DNA of 64,000 nt from Apostichopus japonicus (GCF_037975245.1 NC_092577.1:15328013-15392012), one strand, 5' to 3'; positions 1-29,152 are shown, numbered from the stretch's first letter. Notes: generated by a model not told the origin, from the sequence alone. Numbers and translations are program-made.

Positions 1-263
1 TGACTTATAGAAATGAACAATAACTGCAGAAATATATTCAGTTAACAACTGCTATCAGATAACTAAAATTTCTTTGCATCAATAGTATGTTGTCATATAT
101 TTTGTAACAAAAAATTACAAAAAGAAGCTAAGAAAACCAAAACAAGATCATAGCAATGAAGTTATTATTAAAGTCATTGCATAATTCACGGTCAACAAAA
201 CATATTCATGATAACATTTTCACTTATCTATTATCTTACAGAAAAACTTGCCACAACTTACAG

Positions 264-3200
264 GATATGACCTTGCACTTCCTGTTTTTCATGCATATGG
301 GCATAAGGTGCAATGCCAGGTATAGAAACACATATTTTGCTGTCCTTTAGCTTTCACTAGAATTCTAACCTACTGTATTCATGCAAGGGGTTTGTGTGTG
401 TATACAGAGAGTGTGTTCGTTTGTCATGACTGACACATTTCTTGATTGTTCCAAAATTCAGTGAAAGACTGTTGAAACTAAATTAAATGTGATTTCAATG
501 TATTTGACAGTCTAAATGATTTAGACACAACAAATAGTCCAAAATGGTCAAAGTTGCTCATCAAACTATTTCTTGTTTTGCCCATTTTGGCATACCTTAG
601 CATTTAGGGCACACTTATAGCCCCTGTAAAGGTAACCATCTGTCCTTTTCAGGTTGCATACAGCACAAGATGGAGGAAAGATTATGGGCTGACAGATGGA
701 GAAGGCATGGAAAGGTTGTGGTCTTATTTAAGAAAATTTGCCCACATAACCAAAGAAATGACCCCTTCGAATCGCATCGACCTTCTCTCTGATGCACTTC
801 GCCACGGGAAAGGTTTGCAACCAAGGTAAGCTTCATCCTATCCCATGAGTTTTCAAAACTGTAGCCAATTAAACCATCCCCAATGAAATACAGGTTGAAG
901 TTCTTCAAATGTTCAATACAATCAAACAAATATTGATGTAATCGGAATTAGTGTGGTGAAGGCCTGAGATGGCACTTCCCAAAAGTTACCATCATGGCAC
1001 TATGAGTTTGCATTTAGCTTCCCAAGAATAAGTCTGCTCTCAAAATGCCTTTAAGATCAGTCATCAATGGCACTCTTTAGGCCTTCTTACTTGCATCAAC
1101 ACATTGTTATTTGTGATGTTATATTTTAGTTATTGGAAATGTTGAGTAGAACAAAGAATAGGCAGTAAAATCACTTAGTGTGGGTAATGTTATTTGCATG
1201 TACCTGCCAAAAAGGGACCTACTTGGCCAAATGAGCTGCATGGGTGTGCCATGCATTGGTCTGTGTGTTCCTTGTTGTATTGAAAAGAGACAATGGCAGT
1301 TTGTATGCAAACAGTTTAAATGATGTTATTTATTCAGCTTATCGTTTAATCAGGTGAACAGAGTAATGATGAGACCAGATGAGAAGTGTTGTTATTTTAT
1401 TTAGTGATTGCTACATGTTTTGTGGAGTTCACATATATCAGAGGGTTGAACAATTGTCAGTGCAGTTCTTATAATGCATTAATCAGGTGGAAGAACAGAA
1501 GAAAGCAGCAATGCCAACCTTGTTTGTTTTGGCACAACTCTGACACAACAGGTATTTCCAAATGTACCTTCAATCAAATTTGTCTGCTTCAAGAACCCTT
1601 ATGTTTCACTCTATGTTTGTTTTCTTAAACTCATTCTTGAGTGCTTGTAACTTGTCGAATGGCCACAAGTATGCACTATGGGATTAAATGTGAATGTTTG
1701 CTTTCAATAGCATCTGCCTTCACTGTCAGATGAGTTTATTTAGGCATTATATGTCTCGACCAAAGTATAATCAGGAAGATAGGGCTAAACATTTGACTTT
1801 TGTTTCCAATTGTTTACTAGCGTTTGATTGATTTATTCTTTGTTTTTATTTTTATTAGCTGCCTCACTATGTTTGTGCCTCCAAAAATGCCGGGATGTCG
1901 CACAGAAATCAAACTCTGAAATTCAGGAGATTTGCAGAGAATGTGAGTGTTTTATTTTTTAATGTACTAGACTATGTAAGTCCACATTAAAGGAGAACAT
2001 TCATAAGGGCTATATTCTCATTTTGATCATCATAAATGCTATTTTCTAAACCTGCAGGTGCCATAACAGCCTCTGTGGTTGTTCCTTTCAATTATTCCAC
2101 TACAATTGCATATAAAAGCCTGCACCATAGGTATCTTAGGAATGGTTAAAGTGAATGCAAAACATTCACATATGCTCATTTGGTTACAATGGAATCCTAT
2201 GGTAGGGTTATTTCTCTTGCATCATTTTGGGATTTTCTTTCTCTGTGCAATAGTTAAAACCACAGTCGATAACATCAAAAGGTGGAGAGAAGAAGATAAA
2301 TGTGCCATTAGCAAGAAAAAATCATCAGGAAGTAAGTGTGTCCAATATCATAAGACTTTAGAAGCTCTAGAATTCACTAATGCTTCCCCCATCCCAAATG
2401 GTTGGTCCCATGACTACAACTTGCACTTGTATAACTTAGTGTTGAAGGTGCATGTGAATCCTTTTTATTGTATCTGCCCTCAGATGGGTAGTATTTGTGT
2501 TCTTTTTAGATCCTTGGTCTCCAAATTTTATCGGCAGTTTGTCAATGTCTTGTAAGATATTGAGTCTTTGGAATACCATTGAAGGAATAATCAATTTTCT
2601 ATAAGAAATGCCACTATATTGTTTACTAGTTTTTACATATTCCATTTTATTTCACTTGTTTTATTTTCTTATTAGTTTTCACATTCCAGATTCTTAAACA
2701 TGTGTGTGTTTTTATTTTTATTCAAGGACGTGCTTCATGGAAAGAGGTCTACGTTCAAAACCTGGACCAGTATCATCAACTATGGTGTGTTTTGCATATT
2801 ACCAAAGAAAACCTTTCAAGGTTACCTTTCTCCCCAAGACTAAGTGTAACATAATGGCTGGAAGAAAAGCCATCAATGAAGATTACAATGTTGTGTATTC
2901 AGTGTATAAATTTAGGATTAAACTAGTGAACTTATGTTCTGTAATTGTCCTCAGATCCATTCATCTACTGCAGAAGATATATTATTATAAGATGGCTATT
3001 AACAGAACATGCCTGAATAGTAATACATGTTCATATCTTTTATGAGGCCTGTTCATTTCCCTTGTTGAATGTAAAAACACATTTAGAAGCCATGACCTAA
3101 TGAAGTTGGAAGTTGAGAGTTCTGTCTATGGCATTTACTATTAACCAAATAATTCATGCTTCAAGTATGTCCATTTGTTTTCAGTAAGTCCTACTGAGAT

Positions 3201-5871
3201 CATCATCAGGTTATGGAAACCTGTATGTATTTAAGCAACTATTCAAGGTTTACAGGAATGTCACTTTTATGACCTTTTTTTCTTTTCATTTACCTTTTCA
3301 GTTGTGAATTAGCCTTGTGTGAAGACCACGACCACATCAGGCTGCTTAATACACATATTCGGGAGTAAGTACACATTAAAGCAATTGTTTGCTGATATTT
3401 ATAATGAAGGGAAGGTGTCCTTTTTCAAAAAGATGCACAGAATGTTACATTCTTGTCCACAGGTTTCCTCTCATTTCTATTGGTGTTTAAGTATCCATGG
3501 ACACCCTACAAAATATATTTATGTTTGTGAGAATTTAGATATAGTTTTCCTTCTGATATAAGTGCAAACATTTACAGGTTAAAATTTATGAAATATGCTT
3601 TTGTTTCAGGGAAGATAATCTGTGAGTTTGATGTTAATATGGTAGTCACACTTTGATATACTTCAGACAAGAAGAAAGTGTTATTTCAGTCATAACTCTC
3701 AATGTAGTTTAGATTACACATGTTAGGTATGTGATTCATATAGTCGTACATATTTTTAGTTGTTACTGTGTGTAGCTTCAATTGCTTCACTCTTTAACTC
3801 AGCTGATAATGGTTTAATTGTCTGGCTGCTCAGATTTTGAACAATGTCTGTCTTCCTATAGCCAAAGTTAGTAACAAATAAAATTAACAATTAGCCTATA
3901 TATTGTGTTCTAGCAATGAAGTAAGTGTTTGAACAATTGTTTTTTTGTTGTTACTATTTGGAAGCCTACATAAAAGAATAATTCAGCAAAGCTTGTTGTA
4001 ATTTCCAAATTTACCCATTTCATTTATATATTATGTCTTAACTAAACTGATATATTGGAGTTAGGTCATTCTCTAAATTTGTGTTACTTTTCTATTTTCA
4101 AACCATATCAATAATATTACCTTATCCAATTCATAACCAACTTCTTTCTTTATATTGCTCAAATTTTGCAGAGTGCTAGATGCAATACAAAAATCTGAAG
4201 AAAAAAAACCACAACATCACAAGTCGCTGGTCCAGGGATTCTGTTGAATACTCCTCCATTTCAAGTGAGCTTTGTGAAGTTAAACGGAAAAATATCCTTG
4301 AGAAGATGAGGAGTCTGGTGGTTGAGTACAGCTACCTCAAAGAAATTTCCAAAAAGTACAGTGGTAAGCTGCATTGAAATACCTCTTATAGACTTCTTAA
4401 TAGTTGTTTCTGAAAGGTGAAATGTAAATGTATCGCAGCAATACTGCTGGTTCTTCTCAATTTAAATTATTGTGGTTTTATATCATATATTTTTGTTTTT
4501 TGCTCATTTGTCTGATTAGAGTGGAACAACTGTTGAGTCCAGACGAGATTTAAAGAATTTTAATCCAGTTATTGATCAGTAATATATTTCAGGTTTTTTG
4601 GTTTGCTATCGCTGGGCTGTGCCTGCACAAGCAGCACACTGTTTTCATGTGTACATTCTTTATGTGTGAATATTTTATAGCAGTATTTGCAGACAAATAA
4701 TCAATTTTTTTTCCTGGTATGTTTGTTGGACTTGCTACTTATGTGCATATTAACTGGTTTAGAGAGTTCCTTTATATCATTAAATAACTTTTTTATTAAT
4801 GACTAACTGATCATTGTTGTTGTTTTTTTTGGCAATTTAGATGGACAAGCTATTGCACAGCGGGTAGGGAAGCAGATTAAAAAATCTTCTGGATCCATAA
4901 AGGGTCTCATCCAAACCTACAATGGAATTTTCAGACTTGACCAACCAATCACATTTGCACAAGTGGCTGACTTGTCCAATAATTTGTATCATGTTTTGGA
5001 TGATGCACATTCAACGGTAATTATGATTGTATATGTTTGACAGTTGACTGACTGATCAGTTGTTTTTCTGAGTCATTGCACCTTTAAATGTACATATATC
5101 TATTTGCTCTGGTTGTTTCAGGGTAGACAGTCAACAACAATTTTGTTTGGTTCCTAACAACAGCAGACAAAGTGGGACTGACATCACTGACCATTACTGT
5201 TTTAAACTAGATGGAAACATGTGTCATACATAGATCATCCACATATAGAGCAAACAGGGATCATAGATTGTAATCCTGCTGGTGACTGCAAGCCTCTTTG
5301 CAGTTTAAAAGATGAAACTTTATACATGTATATTTAGTCATTTATTTGTAGAAAATATGTGCACAATTACAATGACTGCATCACTGGAACAGTCACATCA
5401 TGTAGCCCATTCATTTGGGTACTGTATTTAGTATGTGTACAATGAATGCATTGTTAATACATACATATTGTTATTTAATTGTTCAATAAGGGAACATACT
5501 TATTTGTTAATTTACAGGACAAACAAAAAATTCCAATGAGTGTGAAGAGGAAGGCAGTGTGTGCCCTCAATATGCTAGACAGAGCAAATGAAGAGGAAAA
5601 TATCACCACAAAGGACATGAAGAACACCATTGAGTTTTATGAAGTTCAGGCCTCAATACTTCATAACCTTATTTCAAATTTAGAGCTGCATCAACCCCGG
5701 TCACTGAAGGAAGAAGGCCTATTAGTTCATTACAGAGGAAAGAAGTCTTCTATTGATTCTTTATCTCCTATATTAAAAAGTCAATTTGCTATAGCTCGTA
5801 GAGGAAATGTTGATATTCCTGTAAATCAGTTAACCTTGAGTGAAGATGAAGAAGAAGAAGAACATGAGTAG
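264..5871 (+). CDS. KDZ-type transposase-like gene, spliced, 5' end outside window
   Basis: Exons read from open frames bounded by AG/GT sites whose phases chain: 264-319, 653-825, 1487-1551 (least certain), 1859-1942, 2254-2331, 2727-2784, 3302-3364, 4172-4363, 4841-5016 and 5518-5871 (TAG stop). The first two exons join as LPVFHAYGH..QCQ followed by YGLTDGEGMERLW, then SYLRKFAHITKEM. This His/Cys-Gln block and GEGxERxW motif are typical of KDZ (Kyakuja/Dileera/Zisupton) transposases; the Glu of GEGxERLW is probably catalytic (inference). Later exons give RWSRDSVEYSS, DGQAIAQRVGKQIKKSSG and IPMSVKRKAVCAL, matching the helical C-terminal half of such proteins, and an acidic tail. Upstream exons, where other catalytic residues would lie, are not in the window. 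In exon 4172-4363 the frame set by the upstream exon and the frame of the KDZ-like part differ by one base at an A8 run (4201-4208). It may be a transposon gene or a domesticated copy. Confidence 0.7.
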
Positions 5872-8800
5872 TCCGATCTATTAGAATATTCATGTAGAGA
5901 AAATTAATACATAACAGAGACTTCAAAACATTTAATATATTTACCACTGTTTTAAAAATATTTTGGCTCTTGTGTATAATTTCTTTTACTATTATATTTA
6001 CAATGCAAGGTCCATTAGTAAGATGTTATTACCAAATTGTTTCGTAATAAACATGTCACTGGCAAAGCAAACACAAAATCCCCAAATGCCATCAGATAGG
6101 ATCTCTATTAATCCATCTTATAACAGTTCTTACTGCTTGCAATATGTTATTTCCATTTTCAAAATATGTTTTGGTAAGACAATATTTTTATGGTCAGTGC
6201 AAGGAAACATTTCATTAATCTTTTGTTATCAAGTTTATATTTAACAGATAACTACATGAAGGAAGTTGTTGTTGTATTGGTTACATCAGAACAGATGTTA
6301 TGGTATGGAACCTATATTACTTCCAGGATACCCATTTATCTTCTCTGGAGAGGATTTTTGCATGTGTCAATGGGAAGTGTTTACCACTCTTGCATTCATG
6401 TTTGTTGAATATTTCAAAAAATTGTTTTAAATGGGATCTTTAATTAATGCTTCCGGAGTTATAACATTTTAAATTATCAGATGTTATTTTCTTGCCCATC
6501 CCAGTTTATTCTTCCAAATTTCTCACCTTCATGAGATTGATTCTTTGGAGCAACTATTTTTATGGATTTTGCATTTATTTAGTTTTAATTTCCTGGTCAG
6601 TAACTTCCACTTGTGAACATTTATTTTCCATTCGTCGAAGGAGGTGAAAATGCATTATAAACATGACTTCTATCATATTTTAAGCAGTGCCTCTAGCAGT
6701 AATAACTTGTATTTGTAACAAACCTTTTATAAAATTTAAGGACAAGTTCTACATTAGGGCAACACTACAGTGGTATGGTAGGTTTATGAGCCATATTTCA
6801 TGCCTTATGTGGAGTGGGTGTGTTTTGTATAGCTCACATTCAAGTGACTAAAATATTTGATAGGTCTTGAAAGTTCATACTATGGATGCAGGTGACCCCA
6901 AGTATAATTGTGATTGGTAATATTCATTGTGTGTGTGTGTGTATTTTTTTAAAGTCTCTTTGTCTACCTTTTTCTAATTTCCACATGTAAGAGTCCATTG
7001 AAAACCTATACTAGATAATTTAGGAAAACGAATTGTACTTGATGCAGATCAAGTGGCATGATAAATGAGTGGGAATGAATAGTAGAAAGACTTTCTACAA
7101 GGGTGTTCTTTCTAGGTACCTTCATAATTTGGTGATGATATGCCCCACCCCCCCCCCCCCCCCGCTTGTATTGTCATAACATACTACATTTGACATTTGA
7201 TTGGTCTATTCATCCTTTGACTAGATATCCACCACCTGTCGCCATCCACCCACACCCTTACTGAAAGCAGGGACGTCGCTAGAGGGTGTGGGGGTTGTCA
7301 CCCCCCCCCCCCCAAACTTGGTAAAACTGACGATAGCTGGAACATTTGAGTGCGACAATCGGAATTTCCGACTGTAGCACTCTAATTTACCTAAGCCTAT
7401 TCAAATATTCTTGTGATTGTAAATGACCTACAAAATTTGGTAAAAATTGACCAAATAGTCATATTTACCACGTTTTCCTTGCCTCTTTGAGAAATTGCAT
7501 CTCGCGATCCTTATACTTCACCGTACAAAACTTCGTATGATTTGTAATACTCTAAAAAAAAAAGCCTAATAGAACTACTGTACAACGTTCGCCAGCTTCA
7601 ATTCGGTTTATTTATGCACTAATTTTGCTATTGGGTGGGATGACCCTGTTCGCTCGCTCCAAGTAAGTTCAAGATATATAGGCTTATGTCTCTATGAAAT
7701 ACGATAAAACGCTCAATGCTAATCTACGGTAGCTTAAAAGTGCCATCAACATATGTAAAACTTTCACCCGTTAGTTGACATATTTTCTGCAAAATGTTTA
7801 ATTGTTCACTTCATTCGAAATGCTCAGTTGGAATGAAGTAAACAATTTAAAATTTCCATGTGAGTTATTAACAGCCCCGCCCCCCCCCCCCCCCAAAAAA
7901 AAAAGACAGCATTCGGAATTTTCTGGCTCCAAAACCCATCCAGTTGGAATTTCAGCCACTCAATGTGCAGCTCTCAAAATTGTAGGAGAACACAATGAGT
8001 TAAACCCATAGTTAAATAGCCTGTGCCTTTCCAAAAATGAGATTAAGCAAGAATACCGTAGCATTGTATTTTGGAATTGCTCGAGTTGGCAGTGTTACGA
8101 GAAGCGGAATTATTTGGGGTGGATATGTTTGGTCAAACTGATTGAACAGTTTGTCCCATATAAAGAATGAAGCTATCCCGGTTGAGACCCACTTATACAA
8201 AGGAACACAAAGTGAAAACACATCATGATTATATTCCGCTATATATAGTTATTGCATTTTACTTCCCAATACTTTGCTGGGATGATTGCTACAGTGATCT
8301 TATATTGAAGATATGCCAGAATATTACAGAATATGGGCAAAATTCTTTGTGACTGGCTCAGAATGCAGCCGTTGGGTTGAAATAACACATTTTGGAATAT
8401 TGGTCTAGTACTAGAATTAAAGTATTCACATAAATATTCAAAACATGGATTGGGCTAACGAGAGTTATTACGTATGTTATTATAATATAATGGTTTGTGC
8501 ATCAACGGAATATCTAAATGTAATTTGTCTTCATAAGTTCATTCATTATCCACGCCATCATTTGAGAACGGCAATTTTATTAATGCTACAAGGATATGAA
8601 CTGTTTCATGAATAAGTTGTGTTCAGATAAGATGGGAAATAAATTGTGTTAAGTAAGAGAATGACATCATTTTTGGACCTGTCACAAGTCACACTGTGAC
8701 CGTCACATGCACATCAAGTCACGCATAATGCACACCCTTAAAGTATTTGCAGATCAGTTGTGATGTACGGTTGAACTGCATTATCAATCTCTGGCGGCAT

Positions 8801-9939
8801 ATTTCCTTCTTTCTGTTACCTACCTAACAAATGAAAATTGAATTCATCAAATTATCATTTAATTTTCTATTGTTCCTTAAATGTTCCACATGTAAATATT
8901 GTTGTCAATTGTTAATTGCATTCGGGAAGACTCTAATAATCTACATAAACCACTCCAATCGCAACCAAGTTGTTTAATTTTACTGAATGATATAAAAACA
9001 CGCTGCGTACGGTAATCTGGATTGTAGCCGTAGCCTATAAATGTTGAACAGGTAGCCTATGAAACTCTAGACCTGTCACTGATATAGTAACAGCATGTAT
9101 TAATCGGAAACTGAAAAAGGTATATGAAACTTCATTAGACCATTTCACATAGGGTATGCAAATTAAGAAAAAGTGTTGCACATAGTGTCGCAAAATTTAA
9201 AAACTGGATTAAAACTAATTTTCCTAAAATTTTATTTTTTCCATTAAGGTTAGAGCATCCCACGCAGTACATCCAAGTATGAGATATCATAAAAGTTGAT
9301 CCCTCATAAAATATTAGTTTACCAGATTTGAAAAACCGGAAATCAAAACTCATTTAACCGAAATTAAATTTGAAGCTTTATGAATTATCTAACCCCCCCC
9401 CCCCCCAATGCAATAGTCATGGTATTTTTAGAGCTTTCATCATAATTATTATTGATAAAGTTTTAAGACTTCATGCCATTAATCTGCTGACCGACTCATT
9501 CTTTTATATTTGCTTGAATGTAAAACGACTGTTCAATGAAGGTTAGTCAAAACAAGGACTGTTCCCCATAGAATGAAATTTAGCGAGAAACGGTAAAGTG
9601 AGAAAAGGGGGGAAAGTGGAGGCGCTTTTGTAAGCAGAGTAGTGTATTTTTTACTTCCGTGGTACAGACCCGTATCTCAGTTCGGCTCTGGCTACGTATA
9701 TACAACTTCCATTTCGGCTTCCAGTTATTTTATAGCAAATATTTTGGTAATACCCTCCATTCCTTTCGCCGTATGAATGCGCCACCCGACTCTGGATGTC
9801 GTCTTCTTCGTAACTTAAGTTCTATGCCGCCAACATAATATGCGGTATGTACTTGTCTGCGTGACTGCACACAGTGATTCGCGGAAAGAACACTTGTCAA
9901 GTTCAATTAGTGCTAGATCTGTCCATGTGATCAATCGAG
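5872..9939. other. Intergenic stretch, no gene recognised
   Basis: No open frame here has a recognisable motif or exon-like signals. It holds long C runs (about 7148-7163, 7301-7313, 7880-7894, 9395-9406). Near 7268 the sequence CAGGGACGTCGCTAGAGGG looks like the end of a hAT-type transposon, but I found no matching opposite end or target duplication, so it is at most a fragment. The stretch just before 9940 is higher in CpG than its surroundings and could be a promoter region for the gene that follows. Confidence 0.4.
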
Positions 9940-9975
9940 ATGGCTGATGGAGAAGTACTTAACCAAAACGATAAC
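9940..9975 (+). CDS. Candidate first coding exon of the TFII-I-like gene
   Basis: An ATG in fair context (cgagATGG) opens a 12-codon stretch, MADGEVLNQNDN, followed by a possible GTAATG donor. It would end in phase 0, which is what the first firmly read exon of the downstream gene (12662) requires. The donor is weak and no homology supports it, so this is only a phase-compatible guess. Confidence 0.25.
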
Positions 9976-10365
9976 GTAATGTATATGGTCATATTTATTA
10001 GAAGTAACGTTTGGTTTCGGCTGAACGTAAAGCCTTCAGCCTTAGTTCAGTACTACAAGGCTATAATTAGTGATAGCCTATTGACCACACGTTGTGAACT
10101 TAACAATAAGGGGCTTATAGGGCCTAGCCTAAGCCTAACAATGTTAAGACCATGGTATTAATTGTTACTAACCTGCCAGCTAGTCATAATGAGTACTAGT
10201 AAAAGATTGGGCCAGCATAGTACTAGGGCTATAGACCTAACTTAGACATAATAATTAACTGTTCTATGTTGACCATGGCTTGGGAATCCGTAGTTGTTGA
10301 TAGAATCTATGCGTTGTGTGTCTTTCTGTGTACGTTATGTGCATGATACTATATTCAAAGTGGCT

Positions 10366-10630
10366 ATTCTTATGACTAGTCGTAAGAATAATTACCGACT
10401 ACGCATGCGCAGTTGCTATTTTTATGACCAGGAGTACTATTTTTACTAGGAGTAACAATAATTTCCGGTTAAACTTAGAGTTAGGGTTAGAATTGAGGTT
10501 TAGGGTTATGTGTAGGGTTAGGGCTACCCTTACTATATGCGCAGTTGCTTTATTTACTTTACTGGGCTTGAATTCGCCTTTGTCGTAAGAATAGTTGATA
10601 AACAATTGTTACAACTAGTCGTATTAATAT
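10366..10630. repeat. Telomere-like TTAGGG cluster between palindromic flanks
   Basis: Degenerate TTAGGG repeats lie at about 10477-10528 (TTAGGGTTAG, TTTAGGGTTA, TAGGGTTAGGGCTA). They are flanked by a near-palindrome at 10366-10389 (ATTCTTATGACTAGTCG and its mirror) and by related sequence (TCGTAAGAATAG .. ACTAGTCGTATTAAT) near 10576-10630. A TGCGCAGTTGCT motif occurs on both sides (about 10405 and 10538). The layout resembles a small non-autonomous transposon that contains or captured an interstitial telomere-like patch. No target duplication was identified. Confidence 0.4.
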
Positions 10631-10659
10631 TTGCATACATTTGCATTTAGCTGTGCGTG

Positions 10660-10735
10660 ATTGATTGGCTTATTCAATGCGTAGAGTGTCCGCCTCACAA
10701 TCCTTCGGTTCCAGGATCAAAATTCAGCCAGGAGC
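10660..10735 (+). repeat. tRNA-like SINE remnant
   Basis: The stretch GTAGAGTGTCCGCCTCACAA followed by CGGTTCCAGGATCAAA resembles the A-box half, the anticodon region and the B box of tRNA-derived SINE heads found in many invertebrate genomes. It has no clean acceptor stem, so it is not a functional tRNA gene. Confidence 0.3.
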
Positions 10736-11877
10736 CAGATTCTCTTGAATTAATCAAAAGTCGCTGCAGTGTAATGGTTACAGTATGTGCAGAGTCTTCC
10801 ATGGATTTAGTATTTCTGGTTTGTGAACTTTGGGACAATTTAGGGGTTTGTTTCTGTTCTTCACTTTGTTTCAAAACAACTTTGTTCGTCATGGTTGCAC
10901 TACAGTGATTTCAAATGGGGTGCCTTTGCCTACAGTACCTCAGTATATGAGAAAGTGGTCAGATGCTGAGGCATACAATCTTGTCCGTCAGATGGGGACG
11001 TTAAATGCTGGTTTATTCCAGTTTGCGTGACTTCAAAGAAGCATGTTTTTTAATTCAGGTGTTCTTAGTTGGTCCCTGTCCTGTAAGGACGTATTATTGT
11101 TGAAATCCTCAATTCTTTTTATTGTATCACCGTTTTATCCCATCGATTGCTCTCAATTTGGAATCTGAACATTTCAATAAAGTTTATCACAAGAAATTCT
11201 AAAAAGTATCCCACTTGTCTCCTGAACTGTTTCCTGTATAATCGCTATATTTCGGACTTAACCCTCCGCAGAATAATCTTGGGAAGGGCGCCCAAGCAAA
11301 CCTGACATAAGTTCACCTAAAACCCAGTCTTAAACCATGATTGAGTTAGGCCTACTACTATTAAACTAGGCCACCTTGTAGCATGGTCATAGGACCTAGC
11401 TATATATACTGTAGGTTAAGCTTTGCTACATTTGTGAAGTAATGATGCAATTCCTGTCATGGGTCTTCAAGTCAACTCCAATGGTGAAAAGAATTTTTCC
11501 TGGAAAATCCATTTCAAGTTATTTTAAGAACTTGTTGGCAACTTGGAACAGTAAATCAAGATGGTAATCGGCACATTTACTTAGAATAAATTATATGTCT
11601 TTCATCAGCAGTATTTCATGTAACTTTTCATGTATGATATTTCTTTTTGCCAGAACGAAAGTTTCTGGTGGATTCCAAGTTGAACATCGTCTTAATTATT
11701 TGATTTTGAAAAAAGTATTTGTGCACTATACACTCAGAATACATTTCTTACTTCTTCTTTTTTGATAGGTTGTTGACCATAAACTGATACTGGAGGAGTA
11801 TTGGCAGAATGGAATGACTAGTTATGGTTCATCAAGAAATAATGAAAGAGTTGCAGAAATAGTTTAAAAAAACTGGC

Positions 11878-11974
11878 ATGTCGGCAAAGAAAGTAAAGGT
11901 AACGAAAGATATGTCTTCTGCCACTCTCGAAGATATGATCACAACTACGGTTTTAGTTGAAAGATTGTGTCGAG
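11878..11974 (+). CDS. Candidate coding exon, unassigned
   Basis: From ATG at 11878 an open frame (starting MSAKKVKVTKDMSS) runs to a strong donor (CGAG|GTAAGC). An in-frame stop lies just upstream, and a possible acceptor near 11768 suggests a 5' leader. A 27-bp microexon at 12063-12089 (acceptor TTCTTCTAG, donor AAAG|GTACAG) fits its phase 1. However, joining either to the 12662 exon meets a stop codon, so it may belong to an alternative transcript or be spurious. No family is recognised. Confidence 0.25.
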
Positions 11975-12661
11975 GTAAGCTCACGTAATATTCATGCATA
12001 AATGAAAGCACAAGCTCAGGAATTATAGTTACAATTAATATTGCAAGCAAATATTTCTTCTAGGTGAGATGTGCGTCCAAAGTGCAAAAGGTACAGTAGA
12101 TTATGTTTTATCAAGTTTATTGTACAAAGTGAATTTCCAGTGGTAGTATGATTGAGTATGTTCCTATGATCAAGAGTTCTCAATCAACTTTCTTTGAAGC
12201 CAGCTAAAGAGAAACTTTGGTTGGAGGAAGTGGCTATGTAGGAGAACCAAATGTCATTATACATGTATAGAATAAGCAATATGCAAAGTAGCTTCATGTG
12301 GTTGTAATACATAAAGTTTTATTCCTGATTAAAGCTACTTTTGTGTATCAATCTTTATTTGTGGCTTGGTTTGAATCTTTCATGAACCAAATTAAAATGT
12401 ATACTGCCAATTTGATTACAAATTCAAACTAACTGTCTCAATAAAAAAACAAAAGTAAGAGGATCGATCATACCAAACAAAATGGGATGAGCATTATACT
12501 GGCTCAATCACTAATTCATTCCGGGTAATCCAATTTACCTTGCCTGTAGTATTGAAATGTATTAGAGTTTCATTTTTTTTCTCTTTATGTTCAATCATAC
12601 AGTAGTTGTCATATAGTTAAGTCTTGTCTGCACCTTTTTTCCACCTGATTTTCATCAACAG

Positions 12662-27438
<14,777 letters not shown>

Positions 27439-27973
27439 GTATGTGCATGAAAAGCTCAGAGAAACAGTTGTGTAGATTATAGACTTTCAAATTGTATGCC
27501 TCTCTGATCTTTTAATTATGATTATATGTTAGGAATAACCCATTCTAACTTGGTTGGCATGCTACCCCTGACTGGTATCCATGGAACCATATCTGCTTCT
27601 TTTGCCACTGTTTTGAGCTGTTATACCAGTAGAGCTTATTTGAAGCAATCAATTCAAACAACAGCTGAGACTGAGATAATTAGAAAACTCAGTCTACTTT
27701 ACATATTCAATTGGGAATACAAATTTTAAAGTAGGGCTTTTCATTTTCATGAGGGACATTGTTAACATTTTTCACAAAGGTTAGGGTGCTGGGGACATTC
27801 CCCTGGTGCTTCTGGTTCTTTCAACCTATGACACTTGCATCTGTGCCAACAACCAATGACAAGAGATTCATTGTGTTACACATTTAAACAGCAAGCTTGT
27901 CTTTTGTGTTGTCATGCATTGAATGCAGTACATTTCTAGGTTTGATACTCTTTAATTTGTTTAATTTAATTTA

Positions 27974-28539
<566 letters not shown>

Positions 28540-29072
28540 ACTGCTTTTATGAATAGCTTGCCTTCATTTACATTGTGTTCATGTATCTGTTTTCCTTATT
28601 GCACAGCTGTCTTTAGGATCTTCCAACCTATTTACCAGGATCTGACTTCTTGCAGTGACTTCTGTTGGAGATATATATGTGCTATTCCCGGTCACCAGCA
28701 TCATGACAGCCAAGATGAAATGAATTGGTTAACTTCACAAAACATATTCATCTCTGCAACATATATTTTACATGAAATTTTCAACAACATGTTCCTAATA
28801 TAATCTATGGAGCTTTTATCTATGTGCGCCAATGTAATTATGGTGACATCCATCTTCCAAATAGCCCAATTTTCATATTGTATCGTTAAAGCTGTCAATG
28901 TGATTGCTTTCATCTTGCCTTTGCCTTTTCATTGCCCTTTCGGGATGATCAAGTTCCGTAACAGGTACATGCCAGACTCTTGCCAGACTGCACATCTCTA
29001 CAGTGTAACAAATTTTTAAATTCCCATCATATTATTTGTGCATGATGGTAACCAAATGCAATTGGATATCAG

Positions 29073-29152
29073 CCATGAGTGAAGATTCAGTAGGAAGAAA
29101 GAAACAACTAAAGACGTGTGAGGGACTTAGTGATTATGTTAAACAGTGGTAG
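29073..29152 (+). CDS. Candidate terminal exon of the TFII-I-like gene
   Basis: After an AG (ATATCAG) a phase-1 frame reads AMSEDSVGRKKQLKTCEGLS, then DYVKQW and a TAG at 29150. Its phase fits the donor at 27438. The polypyrimidine tract is poor and there is no family match, so this is tentative. Confidence 0.25.

Noticed and set aside
615-929. 104-codon minus-strand frame
   Set aside because: It is the antisense shadow of the KDZ-like exon 653-825, whose plus-strand frame carries the family motif and proper splice sites.
7268-8010. Complete hAT element starting at CAGGGACGTCGCTAG
   Set aside because: No complementary end or matching 8-bp duplication was found downstream.
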